64,000 bases of DNA from Rheinheimera salexigens. Lineage in GTDB: Bacteria > Pseudomonadota > Gammaproteobacteria > Enterobacterales > Alteromonadaceae. A program made the translations under genes and the position numbers. The notes under the pieces were generated by a model that was not told where the DNA came from, ran no database searches, and saw nothing but the letters and a program-made list of their open reading frames with translations. This document shows, piece after piece, positions 1-8,301 of the stretch (position 1 is its first letter; each line of letters starts with the position of its first letter). The stretch covers positions 589,243 to 653,242 of the forward strand of contig NZ_MKEK01000001.1 of NCBI RefSeq assembly GCF_001752395.1, read 5' to 3'.

Positions 1-1
1 G

Positions 2-625
2 GCCGAGTTGGGTGAAAACTGTCTATTTATGCGTTGTGATCATTGCGATAAAGCTAACAATGAATTGGTAGTAAAAACCGCGGTAGATACGTGGGGCGGC
101 ATCGACATTTTAATTAATAATGCAGGTATTGGCTGGACAGGTGATTTTATTGACGCTGATGATGAAGTACTGCAAAGGTTAATGACGATAAACCTAACCG
201 GCCAATGGAATTTAACTCAAGCCGCTTTACCAGAATTAAGAAAAAGTGCCAAAAACAATGCCAATGGCACAGCGTTATTATTTACCTCATCTGGCCTTGG
301 CTTGTATGGCGTAACTAAATCTTCTGCTTATACCGTATCAAAGCATGCTGTTATTGGTTTAATGCGCTCGTTAGCGGCTGAGTTAGGCCCTGAAAACATT
401 CGAGTAAACGCTATTTGCCCTGGTATTGCTGATACCAATTTAGCGCGCAGCACAACCGCTTGGGGCGATGTCGATCAAGTTCTAAGTAAACTGGCTGAAA
501 ACACACCGTTACGCAAGTTAGCTGAGCCTATCGATATTGCCAATGCGGCACTATTTTTAGCGTCTGACGAAGGCCGTATGGTGCATTGCGTGGCATTACG
601 GGTTGATGGCGGTGCACATACCTAA
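2..625 (+). CDS. SDR-family oxidoreductase (5'-truncated by window edge)
   Basis: Short-chain dehydrogenase/reductase missing its N-terminus: the reading frame is open to the left edge, and the glycine-rich TGxxxGxG cofactor motif lies outside the window. Visible family marks are the NNAG motif, a catalytic Ser in a TSS strand and the YTVSK (YxxxK) active site, followed by the usual PG loop and a C-terminal DGG motif. The predicted role is NAD(P)-dependent oxidation or reduction of an alcohol/carbonyl. It is the first visible gene of a co-directional set running to 10 kb that looks like aromatic catabolism, so the substrate may be an aryl alcohol or a side-chain alcohol; that is inference. 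An in-frame TTG at position 8 is not the true start because homology continues upstream of it. Confidence 0.85.
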   Translation, partial: AELGENCLFMRCDHCDKANNELVVKTAVDTWGGIDILINNAGIGWTGDFIDADDEVLQRLMTINLTGQWNLTQAALPELRKSAKNNANGTALLFTSSGLGLYGVTKSSAYTVSKHAVIGLMRSLAAELGPENIRVNAICPGIADTNLARSTTAWGDVDQVLSKLAENTPLRKLAEPIDIANAALFLASDEGRMVHCVALRVDGGAHT

Positions 626-679
626 GCCATTGGTCTAGGTCTTGGTTAATCAGATTAAATTAAGTAAGGCGTCATAATA

Positions 680-1462
680 ATGCTAATGCCAGATTATCAA
701 GTTGCTGGTTCAGGTGAAACCACCATTTATTTACTGCACGGTGCCTATGGTTCAAAAGACTATTGGCAGTATGAAATTAAATTATTAGTTGAACAAGGCT
801 ATCGCGTAGTGGCTTGGGACGCACCAGGCTACGGCATAAGCCCACTGCCTGCGCAGTATTCAATCCGATTTTTAGCCCAAAGCTTTGTTAAGTTGCTTTA
901 TGCAACCTGTAGCAAGAGAAATATATTATTTGGCCATAGTATGGGTGGGATTATTGCGCCAATGGTATATGCCTTAGCACCTGAAAAAATTAATGCTTTA
1001 GTCATTTCGGCCACGGTGGAATCTTTAGGTCATTTGTCTAAAGAGTTTCAAGATAACTTTATCCGTGAGCGAATTGCACCGTTGAATGCTGGTGTTGCCT
1101 TAGCCGATGCCGCTGCGCCATTAATTAACGCCATGATGGGGCCTAAATCTACGGGCGCTCTGGTCGAGAAAGTGAAGCAAGTCGCATTAAGCACACCTAT
1201 CGACACCTTTAAAGCCGCTATTCGCGCCATTGTTGAATACGATGGTCGTGGTGCAGTTGCTAAAATAAAAGTGCCTACGTTATGTATTGCCGGTGAGTTT
1301 GACCCTATCGGTAAGGTTGACATTATGGCTGAAATGGCCAGTAAAATTGACAGCAGCACATTTACAGTCATCGATGGCACTGCACACTATGCTTGGGCCG
1401 AACAGCCTGAAGTTTTTAATCAAAAGTTATTCGCTTTTTTACGTCTAGCGCTTAAGCAGTAA
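680..1462 (+). CDS. alpha/beta hydrolase
   Basis: Alpha/beta-hydrolase fold enzyme of 260 residues with no signal peptide, so probably cytoplasmic. The oxyanion HG motif is at residues 20-21, the nucleophile elbow GHSMGG at 85-90 with Ser87, an acidic residue in the GEFDP motif near 211, and the catalytic His in GTAHYAW near 237. It probably hydrolyses an ester or a ring-cleavage-type C-C bond. The ATG at 680 is preceded by an AAGG ribosome site. It lies 54 nt after the SDR and 79 nt before the carotenoid oxygenase-like gene, so it probably belongs to the same transcript. The substrate cannot be read from sequence. Confidence 0.85.
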   Translation: MLMPDYQVAGSGETTIYLLHGAYGSKDYWQYEIKLLVEQGYRVVAWDAPGYGISPLPAQYSIRFLAQSFVKLLYATCSKRNILFGHSMGGIIAPMVYALAPEKINALVISATVESLGHLSKEFQDNFIRERIAPLNAGVALADAAAPLINAMMGPKSTGALVEKVKQVALSTPIDTFKAAIRAIVEYDGRGAVAKIKVPTLCIAGEFDPIGKVDIMAEMASKIDSSTFTVIDGTAHYAWAEQPEVFNQKLFAFLRLALKQ

Positions 1463-1541
1463 CGGTTCATTAGTATGCCGTTGCTGTTTTTATTGTTTTC
1501 ATCGCGGGTAAAACTGGTCACTAAATATTAAGGTAAAACTA

Positions 1542-3017
1542 ATGTTGAAAATAGAAAATAAAATTAAATTAACCATTAAAGATACTAATAAAAGCCCGTT
1601 TTTAACCGGTTTATTTCAATCGATGGATACCGAATATACGGCGGACACCGATAGCCTAGAAGTGATTGGCGAAATTCCACAAGATATCGCTGGTGTATTT
1701 GTGCGTAACACCCATAACCAAGTTCACGAACCAATGGGCCATTATCATCCCTTTGATGGTGATGCCATGTTACATGCCGCTTATTTTAAAGATGGTAAAA
1801 TGGAGTATCGTAATCGCTTTGTCCACACTACGGGTTACCTTGCTGAGCAAGCGGCCGGTAAGTCTTTATGGCCAGGTTTGCTGCACCCACAAGATGCGAC
1901 TCGTCGTGGTTGGGGGGCTATTGGTGCCATGAAAGATAATGCTGGCACAGACGTTATTTGTCATGCTGGTAAGTTAATTGCTGTGATGTCGCAAGGTAGT
2001 GAGCCGTATCGTTTAGACCCGCGCACCTTAGAGAATTTAGGCGTGGATGCCAGCTGGGCCAAGCAAGTTAAAGAGGGCATTGCCGGTGAGTTTAAAGTAG
2101 ACCACAAAACCGGTGATATGATTTTCCAAAACTACCCAATGACACCGCCATATATGAACTATGGTGTGGTCAATAAGCATAACGAGTTAGTGCATTATGT
2201 GCCAATTGAGTTACCTGGTGCGCGCTGGCCCCATGATTTAGGCATGACAGAAAACTACAGTATTCTGCATGACCTGCCATTCTTTTTCTCTGACGATAAT
2301 ACCGGTGGTAAGCCTAAGTTAGAGTTTTATCCTGAAGTGAAATCCCGTTTCGGCGTGATCCCACGTTATGGCCGCTCAGAAGATGTGCGCTGGTTTGAAG
2401 CCACGCCATGCTTTGTATTGCACCTAGCTAACTGCTATGAAGATGGTGATGAAATTATCATGGACGGCTGTATTTCGTTAAACCCAGCCATGCCAGCAGT
2501 GGGTGATACCACCGATATGGATGCAAAAATATTACAACATTTAGATAAGCATAATACCCAAACTCGCTTATATCGCTGGCGCTTTAACTTGAAAACGGGC
2601 GAAACCAAAGAGCAGTTTTTAGATCAAGAAGTAGTCGAGTTTCCGGTTTGTCGCAATGATTATAAAGGCTATAAATATAATTTTGCTTATACCAGCTTAT
2701 TTGAAGCCGGGACTTGGAATATGTATGGCTTTAAAAAGTTTAATTTGTCCGCCGGAACCAGTGAGCGTTATGAATATGGTGAAAATCGCTATGGCGGTGA
2801 AGTACATATCGCTGCAAAGCTTAATGGCATAGATGAAGACGACGCTTATATTATAACTTTTGTTCAAGATATGAATTTAGATCGCTCGGAATGTATTTTA
2901 ATTGATGCCAAAAATATTGCGGCCGGCCCAGTCGCTCGGATTATTTTACCGCAACGTATCACTGCTGGCACGCATGCTTGTTGGGTTGAGTTAGATCGGA
3001 TGAATGGTGAAAGATAA
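1542..3017 (+). CDS. carotenoid/lignostilbene oxygenase family protein with one iron ligand altered
   Basis: A 491-residue member of the carotenoid cleavage oxygenase family, which includes lignostilbene dioxygenases and isoeugenol monooxygenase. These cleave an alkene C=C bond oxidatively with a non-haem Fe(II) normally held by four histidines. Three fit the family pattern: His231 (RWPHDLG), His294 (FVLHLAN) and His478 (GTHACW). Where the first ligand is expected (AHPK-like motif ahead of the DxxTG turn) this protein has Glu183 (GEFKVDHKTGD); His188 is five residues on. There is no signal peptide. The next gene starts directly after its stop codon. With the nearby aldehyde dehydrogenase, cleavage of a phenylpropenoid or stilbene to an aryl aldehyde is the likely role, if the site is active. 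Confidence 0.85.
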   Translation: MLKIENKIKLTIKDTNKSPFLTGLFQSMDTEYTADTDSLEVIGEIPQDIAGVFVRNTHNQVHEPMGHYHPFDGDAMLHAAYFKDGKMEYRNRFVHTTGYLAEQAAGKSLWPGLLHPQDATRRGWGAIGAMKDNAGTDVICHAGKLIAVMSQGSEPYRLDPRTLENLGVDASWAKQVKEGIAGEFKVDHKTGDMIFQNYPMTPPYMNYGVVNKHNELVHYVPIELPGARWPHDLGMTENYSILHDLPFFFSDDNTGGKPKLEFYPEVKSRFGVIPRYGRSEDVRWFEATPCFVLHLANCYEDGDEIIMDGCISLNPAMPAVGDTTDMDAKILQHLDKHNTQTRLYRWRFNLKTGETKEQFLDQEVVEFPVCRNDYKGYKYNFAYTSLFEAGTWNMYGFKKFNLSAGTSERYEYGENRYGGEVHIAAKLNGIDEDDAYIITFVQDMNLDRSECILIDAKNIAAGPVARIILPQRITAGTHACWVELDRMNGER

Positions 3018-3740
3018 ATGAGCGCGGCAATTAACTTAGTTTTGCTCCCTGGCTTAAACAATACTCAGGAAATCTGGCAGCCATTGTTAGCGCACTTGCC
3101 TAGCGAGGTTAACGCCTATGCATTGCAGTGCCCAACTGTAGATGATGTGGATGCGATTGCCGATAGTTTGTTAGCTGAATTACCCGCGCAGTTTTATTTG
3201 TGTGGCTTTTCATTCGGTGGTTATGTGGCGCTGTCTATTTTGCATCGTTATCCACAGCGGGTGCAGGGGCTTATTTTAGCCGGTACCAGCGCAAAAGCCG
3301 ATTCGCCGCAACAAGTTGAGTTTCGCCGCAGTTTAATCGCGCGGTTACAAACCGAAGATTATCAGCAGATGATTAATCAGCAAGCGAGTAAAGCTTTTCA
3401 TGCTGATAGCTTACTTAAACCGGAATTAATGCGAATTCGCCGTTCAATGATCAACAACTATGGTGCAGAGCGCTTTGTTGCTCATTTACAGGCCTGTATT
3501 GCCCGGCCAGATCGTGAGCAAGTATTAACCGATATGACGATACCGTTATTAGTGATATCTGCGGTAGAGGATCAAGTGATGAGTATGGATAGCCAATTGG
3601 CCATGGCCAAGCTAGCTAAGGACGCTGAACTTGCCATTATACAACATTCTGGTCACTTAATGCCGTTAGAACAGCCTGAGCAATTTGCTGCTGCGCTAAT
3701 GAATTGGTTAACAAATTATATAGGACACGACCCAAAATGA
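3018..3740 (+). CDS. alpha/beta hydrolase
   Basis: A second alpha/beta hydrolase, 240 residues and cytoplasmic by lack of a signal peptide. It begins LLPGLNNT (oxyanion strand), has the nucleophile elbow GFSFGG, an acidic residue in SAVEDQVM and the catalytic His in SGHLMPLEQP. Its ATG follows the stop of the oxygenase gene with no gap, and its stop overlaps the tannase start by four bases (ATGA), so translation of the three genes is probably coupled. It is not closely similar to the hydrolase at 680-1462. It is likely an esterase or lactonase acting on an intermediate of the same pathway; the substrate is unknown. Confidence 0.83.
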   Translation: MSAAINLVLLPGLNNTQEIWQPLLAHLPSEVNAYALQCPTVDDVDAIADSLLAELPAQFYLCGFSFGGYVALSILHRYPQRVQGLILAGTSAKADSPQQVEFRRSLIARLQTEDYQQMINQQASKAFHADSLLKPELMRIRRSMINNYGAERFVAHLQACIARPDREQVLTDMTIPLLVISAVEDQVMSMDSQLAMAKLAKDAELAIIQHSGHLMPLEQPEQFAAALMNWLTNYIGHDPK

Positions 3741-5254
3741 ATAAGCTACTGCTAGCCTGCTTTTTATTAAGTTGTTTTTATCCTCAAGCTTATGCCAAAG
3801 ATATGCAGCAAACCTGTTTATCGGTACAAGAGATATTACCTGAAGGTATTCAGTTAACTGCACCACCAAAGTTAGTCGAAATGGCTGGCTTGCCGGAGTT
3901 TTGTCAAATTAACGGCAAAATGGACGGCTATATTGGTTTTGAAACTCGGTTGCCACTTCAAAAGTGGAATGGCAAGTTTATGATGGCGGGATGTGGCGGT
4001 TTATGTGGTGACGTGGTTGCCGATAAAACCGGCTACTCTAATTCAATCAACTTTGCGGTGGCGCGTGGTTATGCGGCAACAGCGCATGATAGTGGCCATA
4101 GCGGTAAAAGTTCAGGCAGAGATTGGATTGAAGAAGATCCTATCCAATTAGATTATTGGGCATATCAGTCTATCCCTGCGGTGGCTGAATTGAGCAAGCA
4201 GTTAGTGGCTAACTTTTACGGCAAAAAAGCCAAACAAAACTATTTTGCTGGTTGCTCTAATGGTGGTCGAATGGGCTTTATTGCAGCCCAGCGTTACCCG
4301 GATTTATTTGATGGTATTGCCGCTGGAGGTTCTATTATTGATTGGACGCTGAACTCTGGGCTATATGGCGCTTGGGTGATGCAACATCTGCATTTACCAA
4401 ACGGCGTTAGTCGTTTTAGTCCAGATAATATTGAGCTATTACGTCAAGAAGTAATTGCTCAATGTGACAGTTTAGACGGTGTTAAAGACCAAGTCGTGTC
4501 TAATCCACAAGCTTGCCAGCTCGATTTCAGCAAATTATCGTGCTCTAACCAAAACGAAACAGATTGCTTCAATGATAATCAAATTGAACATGTTAAAGCC
4601 GTGTATGCCGGTGTGACAGATAAAACCGGTAAGAAATTATTTACTGGTGTGCCTTATGGATCAGAGCAGCTATGGTCAATTTGGTGGTTAGGTAATGGTA
4701 AGCAAGCCGGTTGGGGCGCGTTAGCATCACAAAGTTTCCAAAATATGCTTTACAAACAACCTATTGGCCATAGTGTTGATATTCATAGCATTGATGTGGT
4801 TGATAACCTGCAAGCATTACAAAATGGTGACTTAGCACGAGTGGGCAATGCGGTTAATTTAGACTTAAGCCAAATAGAAAAAAATAAAACCAAGTTTTTT
4901 ATCTATCACGGCTGGGCCGATCCATTAATTCCACCAGGAAGAACAGTTGAATATTATCAACAGGCCTATGCTCAAAGCCAAGATAAACAAGCCTTTACCG
5001 ATAACATCCGCATGTTTATGGTGCCAGGTAATGGCCACTGCTGGGAGCAAAAAGGTGTAGCACCTGATTTGTTCGATCCTTTAATGGTATTAGAAGATTG
5101 GGTAGAAAAAGGCCAAGCACCATACAAAGTTGTGACGTATGAAAACGAAGTGGGTAAGGGAGATAACACCCGCTTATTATGTCCATTCCCGCAACAAGCT
5201 CAGTACAAAGGCAAAGGCGACATTAAAAGTCATAAAAACTATCAGTGCAAATAG
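3737..5254 (+). CDS. tannase/feruloyl esterase family protein, exported
   Basis: A 505-residue secreted esterase of the tannase/feruloyl esterase family, which releases gallate, ferulate or related acids from plant phenolic esters. It shows the family CS-D-HC arrangement: Cys173-Ser174 (GCSNGG), Asp395 (HGWADPL) and His434-Cys435 (NGHCW). In family structures a disulfide joins the two Cys next to the catalytic Ser and His. Residues 1-20 form a signal peptide ending QAYA, so it acts in the periplasm or outside. I chose the ATG at 3737, which overlaps the upstream stop as ATGA; a longer frame opening at 3704 would place 11 polar residues before the signal peptide. Confidence 0.9.
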   Translation: MNKLLLACFLLSCFYPQAYAKDMQQTCLSVQEILPEGIQLTAPPKLVEMAGLPEFCQINGKMDGYIGFETRLPLQKWNGKFMMAGCGGLCGDVVADKTGYSNSINFAVARGYAATAHDSGHSGKSSGRDWIEEDPIQLDYWAYQSIPAVAELSKQLVANFYGKKAKQNYFAGCSNGGRMGFIAAQRYPDLFDGIAAGGSIIDWTLNSGLYGAWVMQHLHLPNGVSRFSPDNIELLRQEVIAQCDSLDGVKDQVVSNPQACQLDFSKLSCSNQNETDCFNDNQIEHVKAVYAGVTDKTGKKLFTGVPYGSEQLWSIWWLGNGKQAGWGALASQSFQNMLYKQPIGHSVDIHSIDVVDNLQALQNGDLARVGNAVNLDLSQIEKNKTKFFIYHGWADPLIPPGRTVEYYQQAYAQSQDKQAFTDNIRMFMVPGNGHCWEQKGVAPDLFDPLMVLEDWVEKGQAPYKVVTYENEVGKGDNTRLLCPFPQQAQYKGKGDIKSHKNYQCK

Positions 5255-5296
5255 CAACGTTTTGACCCTATATATTCAGATAAAAGGTACAGCATA

Positions 5297-6778
5297 ATGG
5301 CAACGAAAACAGAATTTTTAGCAACGCCAGATAAACAAAACTTTATTAACGGTCAGTGGGTTGCTTCTGTAAGCGGCGAGATGATTGACAGTATTAATCC
5401 AGCGACAGGTAAGTTAAACGGCCGTATCCCTGCTAGTAATAAACAAGATATAGACGCTGCTGTTGCCGCTGCTCGTGCTGCTTTTACTGACGGTGCTTGG
5501 CATGATTGCACGCCATCTGAGCGGTCAATATTATTATGGAAACTAGCCGATTTAGTCGAGCAGCACGCCGAAGAATTAGCCTACTTAGAAACAATCGATC
5601 AAGGTAAACCATTAAGTCATGCCATATCAGAAATGAAAGGTGTTGCCGGCCAATATCGCTTTTACGCCGGTATGGCGACAAAAATCCAAGGTGAAACCTA
5701 TTCACAATCGATGGACAGACATAACCCCGCAGGTAAAAAAACCTTAGCTTATTCGGTAAAAGAGCCAATTGGGGTTGTGGCTGCCATAGTACCGTGGAAT
5801 GCACCGTTAATTTTATTAGCCTTTAAATTAGCACCAGCTTTAGCCACAGGTTGCAGTGTGGTGGTTAAACCGGCTGAGTTAACTTCATTAAGCACGTTAA
5901 AATTTGCTGAGCTTATTCAGCAAGCGGGTTTCCCTGCTGGTGCCGTCAATATAGTCTGTGGCTATGGCCATACCGCTGGCGCTGCTTTAGCAGAGCATAC
6001 TGATGTTGATAAAGTTAGCTTTACCGGTTCAACCAAAACTGGCAAAGCCATTATAGATGCCGCCAAAACTAACTTGAAAAAAGTCTCTTTAGAGTTGGGG
6101 GGTAAATCACCGGTAGTTGTACTGCCAGATGCCAATATTGCAGAAGCGATTACCGGTGCAGTGCGTGCTATTACCTATAACAGTGGTCAAATTTGTATTG
6201 CCGGATCGCGGTTATATGCCCACGAAGCTATTTATGATCAATTAGTTTCTGGCATTGTTAAGGTGTTTAAAACCTTAAAAATTGGTGACGGTATCAAAGC
6301 AGATACTATGATTGGTCCAATGGTTAATCAGCACCAAGCTAATATCGTAAAATCTTATATTGATGCGGGTATTGCTGAAGGCGCAGAGTTATTAACAGGT
6401 GGTAATCAGTTTGGCGACACTAACTGCTTTATTGAGCCAACAGTATTGTCTAATGTAAATAACACAATGAAATGCGTGCAAGAAGAAATTTTTGGTCCGG
6501 TACTAGTCTGCCAAAAATTTAGCGATGTCAGTGAAATACCAGCATTAGCGAACGATACTATTTATGGCTTAGGCGCCAGTATTTGGACTCAAGATATTAG
6601 TGTTGCTAATCGTTTAGCCAGTCAAATAAAGGCCGGTGTAGTATGGATTAATGGTCACAATGTGTTTGACCCAGCCTTTCCAATGGGCGGATACAAACAG
6701 TCAGGCTGGTCAAGAGATGCCGGTACTCAAGCAGTAGAAAACTTCTTAGAGACTAAAACAATCATCACTTTGATATAG
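5297..6778 (+). CDS. aldehyde dehydrogenase (NAD(P)+-dependent)
   Basis: A full-length ALDH superfamily enzyme of 493 residues. The N-terminal NGQWV, the cofactor-loop FTGSTKTGK, the general base Glu266 in ELGGKSP and the nucleophile Cys300 in GQICIAGSR are all present, as is the C-terminal PMGGYKQSG loop. It oxidises an aldehyde to the carboxylate in the cytoplasm. Its place after an alkene-cleaving oxygenase family gene and an aromatic esterase suggests an aryl aldehyde such as vanillin or a benzaldehyde; this is inference, since the sequence alone does not separate betaine-, aryl- and aliphatic-aldehyde enzymes. The acid product would be a substrate for the acyl-CoA ligase downstream. Confidence 0.92.
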   Translation: MATKTEFLATPDKQNFINGQWVASVSGEMIDSINPATGKLNGRIPASNKQDIDAAVAAARAAFTDGAWHDCTPSERSILLWKLADLVEQHAEELAYLETIDQGKPLSHAISEMKGVAGQYRFYAGMATKIQGETYSQSMDRHNPAGKKTLAYSVKEPIGVVAAIVPWNAPLILLAFKLAPALATGCSVVVKPAELTSLSTLKFAELIQQAGFPAGAVNIVCGYGHTAGAALAEHTDVDKVSFTGSTKTGKAIIDAAKTNLKKVSLELGGKSPVVVLPDANIAEAITGAVRAITYNSGQICIAGSRLYAHEAIYDQLVSGIVKVFKTLKIGDGIKADTMIGPMVNQHQANIVKSYIDAGIAEGAELLTGGNQFGDTNCFIEPTVLSNVNNTMKCVQEEIFGPVLVCQKFSDVSEIPALANDTIYGLGASIWTQDISVANRLASQIKAGVVWINGHNVFDPAFPMGGYKQSGWSRDAGTQAVENFLETKTIITLI

Positions 6779-6787
6779 GTTAATTTT

Positions 6788-6828
6788 GCTTAGGTTCAGT
6801 AGCGATTAAAGTGCTAATGGACCTAAGC
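6788..6828 (+). other. intra-operon inverted repeat (mRNA hairpin)
   Basis: Eight-base perfect arms, GCTTAGGT at 6788-6795 and ACCTAAGC at 6821-6828, extended inward by three pairs including one G-T, lie between the aldehyde dehydrogenase and MFS genes. No T-run follows, so it is not a classical terminator. It could stabilise the upstream mRNA or set the ratio of the two genes. Confidence 0.45.
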
Positions 6829-6851
6829 CACCATAAAAAATAGGCAATTCT

Positions 6852-8288
6852 ATGAGCTCTGAGACAGTGATAACGTCAACACCAGCTGATTCAACTAAGG
6901 CGGAAACGGCAAGCACAGCGACGCCTAACCCAGCGATAGCCAAGGCAACAGTACTGCCAGCTTTGGTTAAGCATGAAAATCCGGTTTATTCTTGGTACGT
7001 GGTTATTATACTAATGCTGTGTTACGCGTTAGCCTTTATTGACCGACAAATTTTAAGTTTATTAGTTGACCCCATTAAAGCCGACTTAGGTATCAGTGAT
7101 ACTCAGTTTGGGTTGCTGCAAGGCTTAGCTTTTGCGTTATTTTATACCTTTGTTGGCTTGTTTTTAGCCAATTTAGCCGATAAGAAAAAGCGAGTGAAAA
7201 TTATCGCCATTGGTGTAGCGGCCTGGAGCGTAATGACCGCGATGTGTGGTTTAAGCAAAAGCTTCTTCCATATGTTTTTAGCCCGAGTCGGTGTTGCTGT
7301 GGGTGAGGCCGCATTATCACCCGCCGCTTATTCAATAATTAGTGATTACTTCCCAAAACGAAAACTGGGTAAAGCCATGAGCGTTTACACCGCGGGCGTT
7401 TATTTAGGCAGTGGTTTAGCGTTTTTAATTGGTGGTTTGTTAATTGTTGCCTTGCCAGATTCGTTAACCTTACCCATCGTTGGTGAGCTTAAAAATTGGC
7501 AATTAATTTTTATTAGTATTGGTTTGCCTGGATTGTTGTTTGCGTTGTTATCGCTGACCATTAGAGAGCCTAAGCGTGGTCGTTATCAAACAGCTACAGA
7601 TATTAAAGTTGATAAGCCCAGTAGCGTTGAGAACGAGCAGTCAATCACACATTCGTTAAAATTCTTTAAAAGCAAATGGCCGATGTTTGTCCAGCATAAT
7701 ATCGGTTTCGCAATGCTGACTTTAGTTGGCTACGCTTTTCATTCTTGGGCGCCTAGTTTTTTTATCCGTACTATGGCATGGTCACCAGAAAAAACCGGTA
7801 TGGTATATGGGACTATAGCCATTATCGCTTCGCCTTTAGGCGTGTTATGTGGAGGTATCTTAGGCGATTGGATTTTAAAACGAGGCTATAACGACGCATT
7901 TTTTAAAGTCCCTTTCTATGGTGCTATCGCCTTATTGTTACCCGCAGGTTTTGCTACTTTAACCACAGATACGACGCTGGTGTTAACTTTAATTACCTTA
8001 TTGATGTTTTTCTCAAGTTTTCATGGTGGTATGGCCGTTGCTTCACTACACACTATTACGCCTATTCAATATCGAGCCCAAGCAACCGCGATATATTTAT
8101 TTGTGATTAACTTAATAGGTCTAGGCCTAGGGCCAGTATTAGTGGCGGTATTAACCGACTATGTATTCCAAGATCCTACCGCTGTTGGTAAATCTCTATC
8201 TTTAGTGAGCTTTATTATTATCCCTATAGCAATACTGCTATTGTGGAGAACGAAAGCCATGTACAACCGAAAATATAATCAAAAATAG
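6852..8288 (+). CDS. MFS transporter (spinster-like / aromatic-acid type)
   Basis: A 478-residue major facilitator with a soluble, Ser/Thr/Ala-rich N-tail of about 45 residues followed by twelve predicted membrane helices. The first helix carries YALAFIDRQ, typical of spinster-like MFS proteins, and the loop between helices 2 and 3 has the basic LADKKKRVK motif. It probably imports a pathway substrate or exports a toxic intermediate. It sits 73 nt after the aldehyde dehydrogenase and 13 nt before the acyl-CoA ligase, which supports a role in uptake of the phenolic substrate; the substrate itself cannot be read from sequence. Confidence 0.87.
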   Translation: MSSETVITSTPADSTKAETASTATPNPAIAKATVLPALVKHENPVYSWYVVIILMLCYALAFIDRQILSLLVDPIKADLGISDTQFGLLQGLAFALFYTFVGLFLANLADKKKRVKIIAIGVAAWSVMTAMCGLSKSFFHMFLARVGVAVGEAALSPAAYSIISDYFPKRKLGKAMSVYTAGVYLGSGLAFLIGGLLIVALPDSLTLPIVGELKNWQLIFISIGLPGLLFALLSLTIREPKRGRYQTATDIKVDKPSSVENEQSITHSLKFFKSKWPMFVQHNIGFAMLTLVGYAFHSWAPSFFIRTMAWSPEKTGMVYGTIAIIASPLGVLCGGILGDWILKRGYNDAFFKVPFYGAIALLLPAGFATLTTDTTLVLTLITLLMFFSSFHGGMAVASLHTITPIQYRAQATAIYLFVINLIGLGLGPVLVAVLTDYVFQDPTAVGKSLSLVSFIIIPIAILLLWRTKAMYNRKYNQK

Positions 8289-8301
8289 CGGAGAGTTCGT
8301 T

